Numbered from the stretch's first letter, positions 44,000-57,671 are shown. The stretch: 64,000 nucleotides of DNA from Blastomyces gilchristii SLH14081 (GCF_000003855.2 NW_003101656.1:56523-120522); one strand, 5' to 3'. The notes: generated by a model from the sequence alone, not told the origin. Program-made: numbers and translations.

Positions 44000-45870
44000 C
44001 TTCTTGTTGTACTGCTTCAGTGATTGCTTAAAGAAGTTCATCAGTTTGAGCTGCTGTATGTCATAGTTCATCTAATATAGATTCAGAAGCAGTTGACATA
44101 TCAGTGACAGTTCTAATTGAAGAAGCATGTATAGTGTCATGAGCTGTTTCATCTTGATCAACTAGTATCTTCAGATTCAAGAGCTGATGCTCTCAGTTCA
44201 TTCAGTGAGTATCTGTTACATCAGATGACATATCTTACTCTTATTATAAGAGAGCATCTGTCATTGAGTTCTGACTGCCAGAATGATAGTGTATTGTAAA
44301 ATGAAAGCAGCTTAAGAACTCAGATCATTGTATCTGTTATTCAGTGAGTTTATAAGTAGTTGTGAAGTATTTGAGATTCTTATGATCTGTGATTATCTCA
44401 AATTCAGAGATACTTCAGAGTTCAGAGTCTCATTCTTCTAAACAGTGTATAATTGTGAGAAGTTTCTTATCATAGATCTTGTAATTACATTTAGAAGAAC
44501 TCAGTTTCTTAGACATGAAGATGCATGATTGTAGAACATCTTCATCATTATATTACAATATTGCTTCTTCTGTTACATAGTCAAAGAAATCAGCTTCAAC
44601 AACTGTCTTATAATTAGAGTTAAATATTATTAGCAGAGAGACATTGATGAACATCTTCTTCATCTGTATGAATATAGCTTCAGTGTCTGCTGATTACTGA
44701 AATACTGAGTTCTTTTTAATGAGTTCTGTAAGTGATCTCATAATATCTGAGAAGTTTTGTATAAATTGCTGATAGAAGTTAGTAAATTCAATGAAGCTTT
44801 ATACATCTTTCACAGTGTATGAAGCTTCTTATTCAAGAATGACAGAGATCTTCTCAGAATTCATTCAAATTCTCTTGCCCGCTTCTATGATGATATCTAA
44901 GTATTTAGTATTCTTCACTTCAAAATCACACTTATTAATATCAATTGATAGTTCTGCTTCTTATAGTCATTGTAATACTCTTCACACATACTCTTGATAT
45001 TTCTTTCTGAATTTATTAGTGAAGATGAGAATGTCATCTAGATAAGTGAATACAAATTCATCAAGAAAGTCTCAGAGTGCTCAGTTAATATACTTCTGAA
45101 ATATACTGAGAGCATTTATCAGTTCAAAGAGTGTGACTATTTATTCAAGAAGATTATATTATATTTAGAATGCTGTAAGTCACTTATCTTCTTCAGTAAT
45201 GCAGATCTTATGAAATGCAGCAATATCATCTAACTTTGTAAATCATTGAGCTTATTCAATGTGAGTTAGAGTTTTATTGATAAGAGATAAAGAATAACAG
45301 TTCTTCTCTATTAATCTGTTCAATTCTCAATAATTCACACAGAACTGAAGTTCTTCATCTGATTTCTTTGCAAAGAGAATAGAGACTGTGATGAAAGAGT
45401 TGCTAATATATATGAATTCTTTATTTAACAGATCATTGAGTGTCTTTTAAAGAAGAAGAAGTTCATCTTAGAACATGTTATAAGGAGAGTCTTATGATAA
45501 TTCAGAGTTCTTATCATTCTTTTTCTCTAACTCGATACTGTGATTCACTTCAGAATCTTGTAAGAGAGGTATATTTATAATATTGTCTTGTCAGAAGACA
45601 TCTAGATATTCATGATATTATTAAGAGAGTTTTGTACAAGAATCTGTTATTGTAATATGAGATAACTTTTCTAGAGTCTTTTTAATATCAGACAGACTGA
45701 TGAAATAGATTCTCATATGATTTTACTATCAGTGACTTCTTTTTCAGAGCATTTCATACATGTTGATAGAGATCTGTGTCAGATTCATAGTTTTGTGAAT
45801 GTTATCTTTGTGAATTCTATCATTGTTAGAGAATATCAAGCTTCTGTTTCAAGCATTTAATAAGATGCCT
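44000..45870 (-). pseudogene. G5 reverse transcriptase and RNase H, catalytic box intact
   Basis: At 45021-45059 the minus strand reads EFVFTYLDDILIF, with the catalytic Asp pair unchanged. The LIFTDEF-type continuation and the DIDKCDFE-like block (44900-44990) follow, then NFYR-type connection and RNase H. G6 also has an intact box at 51743-51779, while G1, G2 and G7 have altered boxes. Stops elsewhere still kill the protein. Confidence 0.85.
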
Positions 45871-47648
45871 TGTTCAGATAGTCAGGCAAGTTCTAATATA
45901 AGATTATAATCAAGATTATCAACTTTATATGTGTAGATATCTTCTCATTGATGTTCTCTTATATCTATGGTCAACTTTACTATGAAATGAGTACAAATGT
46001 CTTTTGAATCATCAAATTCTGTGAGGAGTCAGGGTTTTGATAAGAGAATACACTGAAGATTATAATATTTTACAACTGAAGATTTTATTATTGCATAGTG
46101 ACATAGACTGCTGTCTATCATGACTTTCATATTATACATATTATCAATCACAGTAGATACAAGAATCACATTCATTGTCATTTTCTCTTTAAATTATTGT
46201 CATCTGACCTCTTCAAGCTTCTGTTTATGAATTTGAACAGAAGCTAATCTTTTCTCTGTTTTATTAGAGTATTCTTATAGTTATCTTCTGAATCTTTCTT
46301 CACTGCAATGTGGTTGACATAGACAGACACTGATTCATTCTTCAAATGAGAAGACACTGATCTTTCTCTTGATTGAGAAGATACTGGTCTTTCTCTTAAG
46401 TGTGAAGACATGTAGATCAATCAGCAGTTAAAAGTGATGTGCTCTAATTGATTACAGTTAATATATACTTCACATTGATGTTGATCAGTGACTTTCTCAG
46501 AAGTGATCTCAGAGACTTGAAAGCCTGTTTGAACAGTGGAAACTCTTGCTTATGTATAGACATTTGAATCTATTCAGTTTATGATATCTGCATCATTACT
46601 GTTCTTCAGCACAGGTGTATGAGAGACTGAAGTGTAATGTCTTCTATCACTGTTCTGTATACTCATAAGCTTGATAAGACAGTCATTCAATATTCAGAGC
46701 TGTGTGCAGAAATTCTTACAAGTCTGATCTTTGTCTACACTTATAAGAGTCTGTAAGAGTTTGAAAGTTAATATCTTCTTGAGTATACAAATCTTCATTC
46801 AATTCTCTCAAGATTGATCACCTGCTTCCAGAATCTTGATATCAAAGTCAGGAATGAATATTGTAAGAGAAGTGTTTCTCTGACAGATAGTCTGTAATTA
46901 ATCTAACACTTTGTATTGTATGACAGTGTCTTAGAACAGAATATCAAGATATTTGCTAATATTATCAGATATTTGTAATACTGATTCACATACTTTCATT
47001 TATAAATGAAACTTCTATTTCATACAATTCTTCAATCATTCACTAATATACTAATCTTGATTAATTAATGAACTGATGATATCTTTATCTACACTCAGTT
47101 TCATGAGCATTTTCATTCTTCATAATGTGTAGAGAGTGAGATCAGAAGTATTGAAATATATGAGAGCATCTAAGTGTTTCTTCAGTGCTTTTATATTTGA
47201 TTCTGTAGATGTTGAAATTGCATGAGTTAATTATTAAATCTCTTTGTATTAAAGTTATTAAGTTGTGTGCATGTCTGCTATCTGTTGCTGTTGTAATTTT
47301 AACAGTGCTTGAAGTCACTGTGATATCACTTCTATACTTATGTTCAAGAGTTCTCTTATATTATTATTAGACATGATTGTATCATTTTATCAGATGTGTA
47401 ATATATATGAAACCTGAAGAAGTGTAATTGTATGAATATCTCATATGTCTGAGTGTCAGAACTCTCAGGTCTTTCACTGACATTCTCTTGTAAAATCTTA
47501 TTACAGGGCCAGAGTGACTGATAAGCAAGCTTCTATCTGAGAACTCAGTGTCTGCTTAACTGTTTCTCTTTTCTGTGTGTTGTTACATGTTCAGATATCT
47601 CTCAATGAATAATCATTTCTAATAAAAAGATGATGAATGTTTTTCTAG

Positions 47649-47956
47649 TGTAAGAGGCCTACACTGAATAGATTGATATTATATTGATAGATCTTATATA
47701 ACAAAGAGAAAAAGATTAGAGAAGAAAAGAAAGAGAAAGTGTGAGAATCAGCAATCAAGATAAATATTTATACATGTATGTGATGATGTATGCAGTGGAG
47801 CTTCGGGGTGGAAGAATCTATACACGTTCATGGCGGCCGAGGATTGGTGATCAAGAATGGCTGAGAATCAGAGTGTACGCGTTCGGGAATGGAGCGGAAG
47901 AATCTGTCAAGTGTAACAGAATAGTCTATATGATTGATCGGGCGCAGCCCGCCACA
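47649..47956 (-). repeat. G5 5' LTR, well preserved tip
   Basis: This 308-bp LTR runs tgtaagaggcc to gggcgcagcccgccaca. It keeps ggcggccgaggattggtg and acgcgttcgggaatggagcgg. The open frames across it (47741-48004 plus, 47828-48025 minus) arise because this part is little mutated and are not genes. Confidence 0.94.
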
Positions 47957-48972
47957 ACTTGTAAAGCTTATATACAACAACTTAAAACATGTCAGTACAG
48001 ATAAAACTCTCTTTAAAATGCTCACTGAAACTCATCTGCAGATGATCTTGATAAACTTATAAGAGTATACTATAGAGTGTGATGATACTTGTGAACAGGC
48101 TGAGAGAATTCAGAATATCTGAGAGAAAGTCAGTGAATTCTTAAGAAAGACTCAAGAGTATCAGAAGATATACTATGACTTTAAGCATATTATAAAGAGT
48201 TTTAAGAAAGATAATAGAGTCTGACTGAGTCTAGAAAATATTATCATGCAGAGATCTAGTAAGAAGTTAAATCTCTTATAAATAGAGTCTTACAGAATTA
48301 TGAAGAAAGTTAGCTTATAATTCAACAGATTGAAACTATCATCTAAGTTATAGATATATAATATTTTTCATATTTATTTGCTCTGTGAATATAACAAATT
48401 TCTAGAATAGAACTGTGTAACTTATCACTCTGTTTATAAAGCACTAGAGAGTAAAAGAGAATATCAGATTAAAGAAATTATTAACTCAGAGAAGTAAGAT
48501 TATAAGCTCTGATTTAAGATTCAGTGATAAGAGTATTCTGATAAGATGAATAAGTTTACTTAAGAATTATTTGAGTAGATAAGACATCTGCAGAAGCTGA
48601 GACATGACTTTAATATTACAAATTCTACTAAGTTAGAATGATGTGATCTTCACTAAGAATCTGATTATAACAAAGATATTGACACTATTATTTATAAACT
48701 CTAGTCTATAAGCTAATAAGTTTCTACTGAAATGACCAGTCTGCAGTATATTCTTATTAAAAGCTAAAAAACAAAGAAAATAAAAATACAGCTGTGAATA
48801 CAATTTAGAGATTAATAAAGAAAAAACAAAGAAAATTCACACTTATATTTTTAATATCTGTAATATTCAATCTCTTTATAACTATCAATTTCTCTCTTCA
48901 AAGAATCAGAGAGTATCATGTCTATAATACAGATAATTGTTGTATTTAATATGAAGATTATCAGAAATACAC
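47957..48972 (+). pseudogene. Gypsy-2 copy B: integrase end and chromodomain
   Basis: This continues from 42288 after one copy of acttg. The plus strand can be read in pieces as an integrase end (EKVSEFLRKTQEYQKIYYDF near 48130-48190, then RIMKKVSLIIQQ near 48295-48330). A chromodomain-like stretch follows at about 48470-48640 (EIINSEK-DYKL-FKIQ...YSDKMNK with ELFE and LQKLRHDF after it). This pattern marks Gypsy-2 as a chromovirus too, though of a different subgroup from Gypsy-1. From 48740 the sequence is A-rich with no motif. It is cut by G6 at 48972. Confidence 0.72.
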
Positions 48973-49336
48973 TGTAAGAGGCCTACGCCGAATAGATCAG
49001 TATAATACTAATAGGTCTTATATAACAAAGAGAAAAATGTTAGAGAAGGAAAGAAAGAGAAAGTGTGAGAATCAGCAATCAGAGTAAATATTTATATGTG
49101 TATGTAATGATGTATGCAGTGAGGCTTCAGAGTGGAAGAATCTATACATGTTCATAACAGCTGAGGATTGATGATTGAGAATGGCTGAGAATCGAAGTGT
49201 ATGTGTTTATGACAGCTGAGGATCGGTGATTGAGAATGACTGAGAATTGAAGTGTATGTGTTCAAGAATGAAGTGATTGAAATCTGTGAAGTGTAACAGA
49301 ATAGTCTATATAATTGATCAGATGCAGCCTGCTACA
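48973..49336 (-). repeat. G6 3' LTR with doubled 55-bp unit
   Basis: This 364-bp LTR runs tgtaagaggcc to agcctgctaca. The unit acagctgagga...gagaatg(g/a)ctgagaat occurs twice (about 49157-49266), about 55 bp apart. Confidence 0.93.
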
Positions 49337-52300
49337 TTAGTTTCTCTCTTTCAGAAGCAGTTCTCATCAGTCAAGAACTGCTGTTTCAGATAATATGAAA
49401 CTCAGAGTTCAGGTCAGTTAATTATAGCTGACTCATTTCATGAGATATTATCAGCTGCAGCTATGTGATCTCTTATCAAGAATATCTTTAATCTCTCATT
49501 CAAGCTCATTATCTTCTTCTATGATCTCTGGTGACTGTCAGTTAAAAGTCAGTTGAGAAGAGAACAGATCAGTGACAGTGTGATGAAGCAAGCTTATATA
49601 AAAGACATTATGAATCTCTGATAATGTGTCAAGCTGATAGTTGTGACTATCTAGAACTTCTATCACTTTATACCTGATATAACAGTAATCTAGTGTACAA
49701 GATGAACATGTGATTTGTATATTCTTAAGATTTAATTATATCAGATCTTCTATCTTATATTATTCAGTGAGATCTCAGTGAATATTGATTTAATCTTCTT
49801 GAGTCTATTTAATACTCATTATGAAGACTTCTACTCAATCACAGATGTCTCAGAGTTTTATTACTATATTATCAGTGATCTGAATTGAACTGTGAGAGTT
49901 TGATATGAACTGTGTGATCTCTAGAAGATCTAACTCCTTTATATGATAACTATATATAAGAAAGAACAGGCTTACATCTGTTGAAATGACATCTTGATTA
50001 TTGATAGTGATCTCTGTGTGTAGAAGAAGATTATGTCAGTCATCTTATAAGTAGTTGCAGAACTTATAAAGATAATTCTTTACAGTTTAAATTGTCTGTT
50101 CTGATGCATCATCAGTCTCAGAATGATAAACAGTTGACAGACAGTATATAATCTTGAGAACTTGACAGATTCCTGTTCAGAAAGTGCTTATGAATTGACA
50201 GTCTTAATCTAATACTATAGATCTCAGCAACTCATGCATCTGATAGAATAAGCTGTGTAGAAAAGCTTCAGTGACTTGTTCAGTATTTATTTTATTACAA
50301 GATTTCAATATTACATCTTTACTCAATCAATTCATGATAATCAGAATGTTCTTATAATCTTTACTCTCAGAGAGATCAACAGTGAAGTTAATTATCACAT
50401 CTTATCAGATTCTATCGGAGATATTGAGTGATTTCAGCAGATCTTTTTTACAGTTCTTTTACAAGATAATAGAAGAACAATGATTGCAGTTTCAGATGAA
50501 GTGTCTGATACTGTTTAATATCTCAGATCAGTGAAACTTCCAGAAGATTATTCTATACAGTTGTTCATGACCTGAATAATCAGTTATATATGAATTATGC
50601 ATCTCTTGCATTATCTGAGTGTGTAAGAATTTGAAGTGAGAGACTCAGTGTTGTTTATGAAATTATAGAGTGTTATTATCATTGATTGAATATTCTGAGA
50701 TATCAATTCTTATATGTAGTTCTGAAGAAAATCAGATTACTTCTTGATATACTGCTTCAGTGAGTGCTTAAAGAAGTTCATCAGTTTGAGCTGTTATATA
50801 TCACAATTTATTCAGTGTAGATCTGAAGAATGTTCTGATCAGTGAAGTATGTATAGTATCACAAGTGATCTCATTGTGATCAACTAATATCTTCAGATTC
50901 AAGAGTCAGTGTTCTTGATTCATTCAGTATGTATCTGTCATATTGAATGATATATCTTGTTCTCATTGTGAGAGGGCATCTGTTCTTGAGTTCTGACTGC
51001 CGGGGCAGTAGTGTATTATAAAATGAAAGTGGCTTAGAAACTCTGATCATTGTATCTATTGTTCAGTGAGTTTACAGGTTATTATAAAGTATTTGAGATT
51101 CTTATAATCTGTGATTATCTCAAATTCAGAGACACTTCAGAGTTCAGAGTCTCATTCTTCTAGATAGTGTATAATCACAAGAAGTTTCTTATCATAGATC
51201 TCATAATTGCATTCAGCAGAACTCAGTTTCTTAGACATGAAAACATATAATTATAGAATATCTTCATCATTATATTACAATATCACTTCTTCTATTATAT
51301 AGTCAGAGAAATCAGCTTCAATAACTGTCTTATAATCAGAATTGAATGTTATCAGCAGAGAGATATTAATGAACATCTTCTTCATCTATATAAATATAGC
51401 TGCAGTGTTCACTGATCATTGAAATACTGAGTCTTTCTTAGTGAGTTCTATAAGTGATCTCATAATATCTGAGAAGTTTTGTATAAATCACTGATAGAAG
51501 TTAGTGAATTCAATGAAGCTTTGTACATCTTTCACAGTATATGAAGCTTTTCATTTGAGAATGACAGAGATCTTCTCAGAATTCATTTGAATCCCCTTAT
51601 CAGCTTCTATGATGAAATCTAAGTATTTAGTACTCTTAACTTTGAAATCATACTTATTAATATCAATTGATAGTTCTGCTTCTTGTAGTTATTATAATAC
51701 TCTTCATACATACTCTTAATACTCTTTTCTGAATTCATCAGTGAAGATGAGAACATCATCTAGATAAGCAGATACAAACTTATTAAGAAAATCTTGAAGT
51801 GCTCAGTTGATATACTTCTGAAATATACTGAGAGTGTTAGTCAGTTCAAAGAGTGTGACTATTCATTTGAGAAGACTATAATGTGGTTGAAATACTGTAA
51901 GTTATTCATCTTCTTCAGTGATATGAATCTTATGAAACATGATAATGACATCTAGCTTTATAAATCATTGAGCTTATCTGATCTGTGCTAGAGTTTCATT
52001 GATGAGAGATAAGAAATAATGATCTTTCTTTGTCAATCTGTTCAAATCTCAGTAGTTCACACAGAATCAGAGTTCTTCATCTGACTTCTTTACAAAGAGA
52101 ATAGAAGCTGCAGTGAAAGAGTTACTAATACATATGAATTTCTTATTCAACAGATCATTGAGTGTCTTCTGAAGAAGAAGAAGTTCATCTTAAGACATAT
52201 TATAAAGAGAGTCTCACAGTGACTTGAGATTCTTATCATTCTTCTTTTCTAACTTGATACTGTGATCCACTTCTGAGTCTTGTAAAGAAGATATATTCAT

Positions 52301-52636
52301 AATATTATCTTATCAGAAGACATCTAGGTATTCATGATATTATTGAGAGAGTTTTATGTGAGAATCTGTTATTATAGTATAGAATAACTTTTCTAAAGCT
52401 TTCTTAATATCAGCCAGACTGACAGAATAGATTGATATATGATTCTGCCATTGATGACTTTGTCAGTGACTCTGTCAGCGGTTTTAATGACTTCTTTTTC
52501 AGAGCATTTTGTAAGTGTTAGCAGAGATCTGTGTAAGATTCATAGTCTTATGAATATTATCTTCATGAATTCTATCATTATTAGAAAATATTAAACTTCT
52601 GTTTTAAGTGTTTAATAAGATGCCTTGTTCAGATAG

Positions 52637-52930
52637 TCAGACAAGTTCTAAAATTAGATTATAATTAAGATTATTAACTTCATATGTGTAGATATCTTCA
52701 TGTTGATGTTCTTTCACATCTATTATCAACTTCATTATGTAACAGATATAAATGTCTTTTAAATCATTAAATTCTGTGAGAAGTTGAGATTTTAATAAAG
52801 AGATACACTGAAGGTTATGATATCTTACAACTGAAGATTTTATCATTGCATAGTAGCATAGATCACTGTCTATCATGACTTTCATATTATACATGTTATC
52901 AATTACAGTAGATACAAGAATCACATTCAT
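52637..52930 (-). pseudogene. G6 protease fragment (97 aa open)
   Basis: The frame begins MNVILVSTVIDNMYNMKVMI and contains MIDSDLCYYAM, the retropepsin D-S-G motif with Gly changed to Asp as in G2, then LLKSQLLTEFNDLKDI. The shared Asp in two copies may be a common descent change or the same mutation hit twice. The frame is the remains of pol. Confidence 0.78.
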
Positions 52931-54452
52931 TGTTATTTTCTCTTTAAATTATTGTTATCTGATCTCTTCAAGCTTCTGTTTATAAATTTGAATAGAAGCT
53001 AATCTTTTCCCTGTTTTATCAGAGTATTCTTGTAGTTATCTTCTGAATCTTTCTTCACTGCAATGTGATTGATGTGAACAGGTGCTAATTCATTCTTTGA
53101 ATAAGAAGACACTGATCTTGCTCTTGATTGAGAAGGTACCAGTCTTTCTCTTGAGTGTGAAGATACATAGATTGATTAACAGTTGAAAGCAATGTGTTCT
53201 AATCAGTTACAGATGATGTATACTTCACATTGATATTGATCAGCGACTTCCTCAGAAGTGATCCCAGGAACTTGAAAGCCTGTTCAAATGGCAGAAACTC
53301 TTGCTTATGTATAGACATTTGAGTCTATTCAGTTCATAGCATCTGCATCATTGCTGTTACTTCTCTTCAGTGTAGATGTATAAGTGACTGAGATGTAATA
53401 TCTTCTATCACTGTTCTGTATACTCTTAAGCTTGATAAGATGATTGTTCAATGTCTGAAGCTGTGTGCAGAAGCCTTCATAAGTTGAGTCTTCATTTACA
53501 CTTATAAGAGTCTGTAAGAGTTTGGAAGTTAATGTCTTCTTGAGTATACTAATCTTTATTCAATTCTCTCAAGATTGATCATCTACTTCTATGATCTTGA
53601 TATCAAAGTCAGAGATAAATGTTATAAGAGAAGTGTTTCTCTGTCAGATACTCTGTAATCAATCTAACACTTTCTGTTATATAACAGTGTCTCAGAACAG
53701 AATATCAAGATATTTAATAATATTATCAGATATTTACAACACTAATTTACATGCTTTCATTTATAAATAAAACTTCTGTTTCATATGATTCTTCAATTAT
53801 TCATTGATATATTAATCTTGATTAGTTAATAAACTGATGACATCTTCATCTATACTCAGTTTCACAAGCATTTTCATTCTTCATGATGAGTAGAGAGTGA
53901 GATTAAAAGTATTGAAATATGTAGAAGCATCTAAGTGTTTCTTCAGTGCTTTTATATTAAATTCTGTAGATGTTGAAATTGCATGAGTTAATCATTAAAT
54001 CTCTTCATATTGAAGTTGTTGAGTTACATGCATGTCTGCTATCTATTGCTGTTGTAATTTCAACATTGCTTAAAGTTATTATGGCATTGTATCTATGCTC
54101 GCGTTTGAGAGTTTCGTATTATTATTAGATATGATTATATTGTTTATTGAATATATAATATCTGTGAAATCTGTGAAATCTGAAGAAGTGTAATTGTATG
54201 AATATCTCATATGTCTGAGTGTTAGAACTCTCAGGTCTTTCACTGATATTCTCTTTATAAGATCTTATTACAGAGTCAGAGTAACTGATAAGCAAGCTTC
54301 TATCTGAGAACTCAGTGTCTGCTTTAACTGATTGTTTCTCTTTCTTACACATTGTTATGTGTTTAGATATCTCTCAATGAATAATCATTTCTAATAAGAA
54401 GATGATATGTGAATAATCATTTCTAATAAGAAGATAATGAATGTTTTTCTAG

Positions 54453-54816
54453 TATAAGAGACCTACACTGAATAGATCAGTATAATATTGATAGGTCTTA
54501 TATAACAAAGAGAAACATGTTAGAGAAGAAAAGAAAGAGAAAGTGTGAGACTCAGTAATCAGAGTGAATATTTATATGTGTATGTGATAATGTACACAGT
54601 GAGACTTCAGAGCAGAAGAATCTATACATGTTTGTAACAGCTGAGGATCAGCAATTGACAATGGCTGAGAATTGAAGTATATGTGTTCATGGCGGCTGAG
54701 GATCAGCAATTGAGAATGGCCGAGAATCGGAGCATACGCGTTCGAGAATGAAGTGGTTGAAATCTGTGAAGTGTAATGAAATAGTCTATATAATTGATCG
54801 GGCGCAGCCCGCCACA
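54453..54816 (-). repeat. G6 5' LTR
   Basis: This 364-bp LTR begins tataagagacc (TG changed to TA) and ends gggcgcagcccgccaca. It has two units of the 55-bp repeat (54635-54745), the second much GC-richer than the first (ggccgagaatcggagcatacgcg). The minus-strand frames at 54572-54885 are shadows. Confidence 0.93.
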
Positions 54817-54821
54817 TACAC

Positions 54822-56568
54822 AGACTTTAGAGAAGCTGAATATCAGAGTATACACAGTTGTAGCAGAGTCTTGAGAACTGATCATCTGTATGTGTGATCA
54901 GTTACTTCTTATAAAGCTGTATCTACTTCTTCAGTTATACTGAAGTATTCAGCTCAGAAATAATTGAGATACAGAGAGAGTACTTATCTATTCAAATTAA
55001 CTTCTGTTACAAATTCATGACATTTATATTATCTTAATTATCTGAATTTTACAGATATCTGAGAACTTATCTCTCATTGATAATGAGATTGCAGAAATGT
55101 GCTGTAATGTAAGAACTGTTAATAGAGAATCTAGACATATTTATCTATATCTGATTGAAAATTATATAAGTAGAGAGAGAGTGATGATAGATCTACAGAG
55201 TTACAGAGAGCACTGACAGCACTGAGAGCTTTATAGAAACTGTTCACTAGAATCTACAAGAAATTACTCACAGAGAGACTTACAGTAAAGAGCAGAACTG
55301 TACTACTTAAAGTCAGAGACTAATCTGAAAGAGGTACAGAGTTAGTCACTGATCTGAAGATTAAGTATGATAATAAATCTGAAGAGAATTAAGATACTGT
55401 TATGAACAGTGATATCTCTGCTACATTAGCTAATAAAAAGCAATTAGAGAAGTTACAGAGATACTTATAAGAAGCTCAGCAGTGATCAGGTATTATTTAT
55501 AAAGATATTGAAATTAAAAAAATTTTTATTCTTAAGAAGTTCTTGAATTAATATATAGATATTGTTAGAAACACTCTCTCTCTATTATCTGAGTGAAAAC
55601 ACTTCACAGATGCATAAGAATATTTACAGTTTATAGAAATAAAAGCTGTTATAAAAAAAGAGAAATGAAGATAAAATTCTACAGACAGATCTGAGATATT
55701 TATACTACTCTAGAGAAGTTTATTTACACTATAAGTGATTTCATAGAACAGTTAGATTACTCTAGTAAATAAAAAGTAATTATAAATTACAGATCTAAAT
55801 CTTTCTATATGACTATAAAGAGTAATTGTAGACTTTAAATATCTTAATTCTATAATTCTACAGAGTTAATAAAAGAATGAAAAATTTCTCACAATTCTAC
55901 AGTGTTAAAGAATGATGATTTATAAGAATAAATAAAAGATTAACTCATGAATACTTCTCTTTAATAAGAGTAATTTCACAGAGAGTGATTTATCTGTGAG
56001 ATAAATCTGTGTAATAATTACATAAGAATCTTATGAAAATGATTAAGAGTTAAGTGAAACTCTTCTATATAAAAGATATGAGATGAATCTATATAATAGT
56101 CAGAGAAGAGTCTGCAGATTATAAAGAATCTTATAAAACTAGAAAGTAAGTAACAGACTCTTTTCTCTTTATAGAAACAAGGAATTTTTCCTCACTAAGA
56201 TTTTTTATAGATACAAAGAGTTTTTAGTAAGTATCACTGCAGTACTGAGCTGATTCTATGAAATCACTCAGTGAAAGACTTCACAGATGAAGTCTTAGAA
56301 AGAGAGAAATATATAAGAAATCTCACTTCTTATAGATTTGTTATTTTTATTTCTATCTCTTATGTAATTAATAGATTTAGCAGCTCTTGACTACACACAA
56401 CTATAGAGACTGAAGATCATAAATACTATTCACAACTCAGCTTGAATACTACTATATATTTAATCTCTACATTTTATCTTTCTATCATGAATACTTCTAG
56501 TAGTTAACAGTACATATCATGCCAAGGTGCAAACATCTGAATAATTGTCTGTGAGTACTTATTCTTAC
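54822..56568 (+). mobile_element. Gypsy-2 copy B: 3' region and start of the 3' LTR
   Basis: This continues from 48972 after one copy of tacac. About 1.65 kb lies between the chromodomain part and the LTR-like start at about 56493 (ctagtagttaacagta), which matches 11510-11575 of copy A. In between, the plus strand can be read in part (LIDNEIAEMCCNVRTVNRES and HIYLYLIENYISRERVMIDL near 55055-55190), but I do not recognise a family. It may be an extra ORF, or another inserted element whose ends I could not see. L4 starts at 56569. Confidence 0.55.
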
Positions 56569-57340
56569 ATCTCTGAAGAGAACAGCTTGAATCTCTTATA
56601 GACTTATAAATAAGTGAACTATTTAAAGAGAAAGAATATGAACAGCATTTGAAGAGAATTTCTATAATTAATATAGAAGACTCTATTCTGATTTATTCAA
56701 ATAGCTTAAAAAATGAGAATTTGAGTAGATTAGACACAGAAATTGCTTATACTAAAGATAATATCAATTTTATCTCAGATTTCTGAAATTTAGGCTGTGA
56801 ATCTGCAGTCTTTGATACTGAACTATTTGTAATAGTGAAAGCTTTCAAACTCATTGAAATAAAATTATATAAAAGAGAAAATAGTTTAAAGAAGATATGA
56901 ATATTCTCTGATAGTCAAGCTGCTTTAAAAAGACTTAGAAATAGTCAGATTTATAATGATCAAATGAATCTTAAACTGATTTTAAACTCTGTTTTGAAAA
57001 TTCAAAAGAGAAGAATATTAAAGCTGATAATTTATCTACACTAAGTTTCTACTTATATGAATATTCATGACAATGAATTGACTGATTCAGCTGTAAAAAG
57101 AGTTCAGAATTAAGCAGATCTATTCAAAAACTTATATTCTGATCTTTTATAAAGAGAAAGATAAAAGAATCTTATTTAAATAAGTGAAATGAAAGCTGAT
57201 ATAAATATAAAAGAGTATACATTATTCAAGATTTAAAATAAAACTCAAGTGAAAATCTTGTTTTATTAAATGTAAAAAGAAAATATTATCATCTATAATA
57301 CAGCTTAAACTAGAATATGACTATTTTAAATCTTATATGT

Positions 57341-57671
57341 TGTAAGAGGTCTACGCCGATTAGATCGGTATAATATATAGGTCTTATATAACAAAGATAA
57401 AAATGTTAAAGAAGGAAAGAAAGAGAAAGTGCGAGAATCAGCAATCAAGGTGGATATTTATATGTGTATGTGGTGGCATACGCGGTGGAGCTTCAGAGCG
57501 GAAGAATATACGCGCGTTCATAGCAGCTGAGAATCAGTGATCAGAAATGACTGAGAATTGAAGTATATGCTACATGTGTTCATAGCAGCTGCAGATCAGT
57601 GATCAGGAATGAAAGAATCTATGAAGTATAATGAAATAGTCTATATAATTGATCAGACACAGTCTGTCACA
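57341..57671 (-). repeat. G7 3' LTR
   Basis: This LTR runs tgtaagaggtc to cagtctgtcaca, 331 bp. It keeps acgcggtggagc and tacgcgcgttc internally although its tip is mutated. Confidence 0.93.

Larger units (their letters stand above)
42289..47956 (-). mobile_element. Gypsy-1 chromovirus copy G5, complete, nested in Gypsy-2 copy B
   Basis: LTRs of 308 bp each are at 42289-42596 and 47649-47956, and the internal DNA is 5052 bp. A perfect 5-bp duplication, acttg, flanks it (42284-42288, 47957-47961). It carries no MITE, so it shows the uninterrupted family length of about 5.7 kb. Domain order on the minus strand is gag (about 46200-47640), protease (about 46060-46190), RT and RNase H (44000-45870), integrase (42800-43980), chromodomain (about 42600-42800). 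The LTR at 42289 is strongly mutated, the one at 47649 much less. Confidence 0.95.
48973..54816 (-). mobile_element. Gypsy-1 chromovirus copy G6, complete, nested in Gypsy-2 copy B
   Basis: LTRs of 364 bp each are at 48973-49336 and 54453-54816, and the perfect duplication tacac flanks them (48968-48972, 54817-54821). Both LTRs have one extra unit of about 55 bp compared with G5. This supports them as a true pair made in one reverse-transcription event. Internal order is as in G5. The RT box reads FVSAYLDDVLIF (51743-51779). The protease frame is at 52637-52930. Confidence 0.95.

Noticed and set aside
47741..48025. Small genes in the LTR at 47649-47956
   Set aside because: These frames are open because this LTR is little mutated; homologous frames in other LTRs are closed.
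54572..54885. Small minus-strand genes at the G6 5' LTR
   Set aside because: They are confined to LTR repeat sequence and its edge, and are not conserved in other LTR copies.
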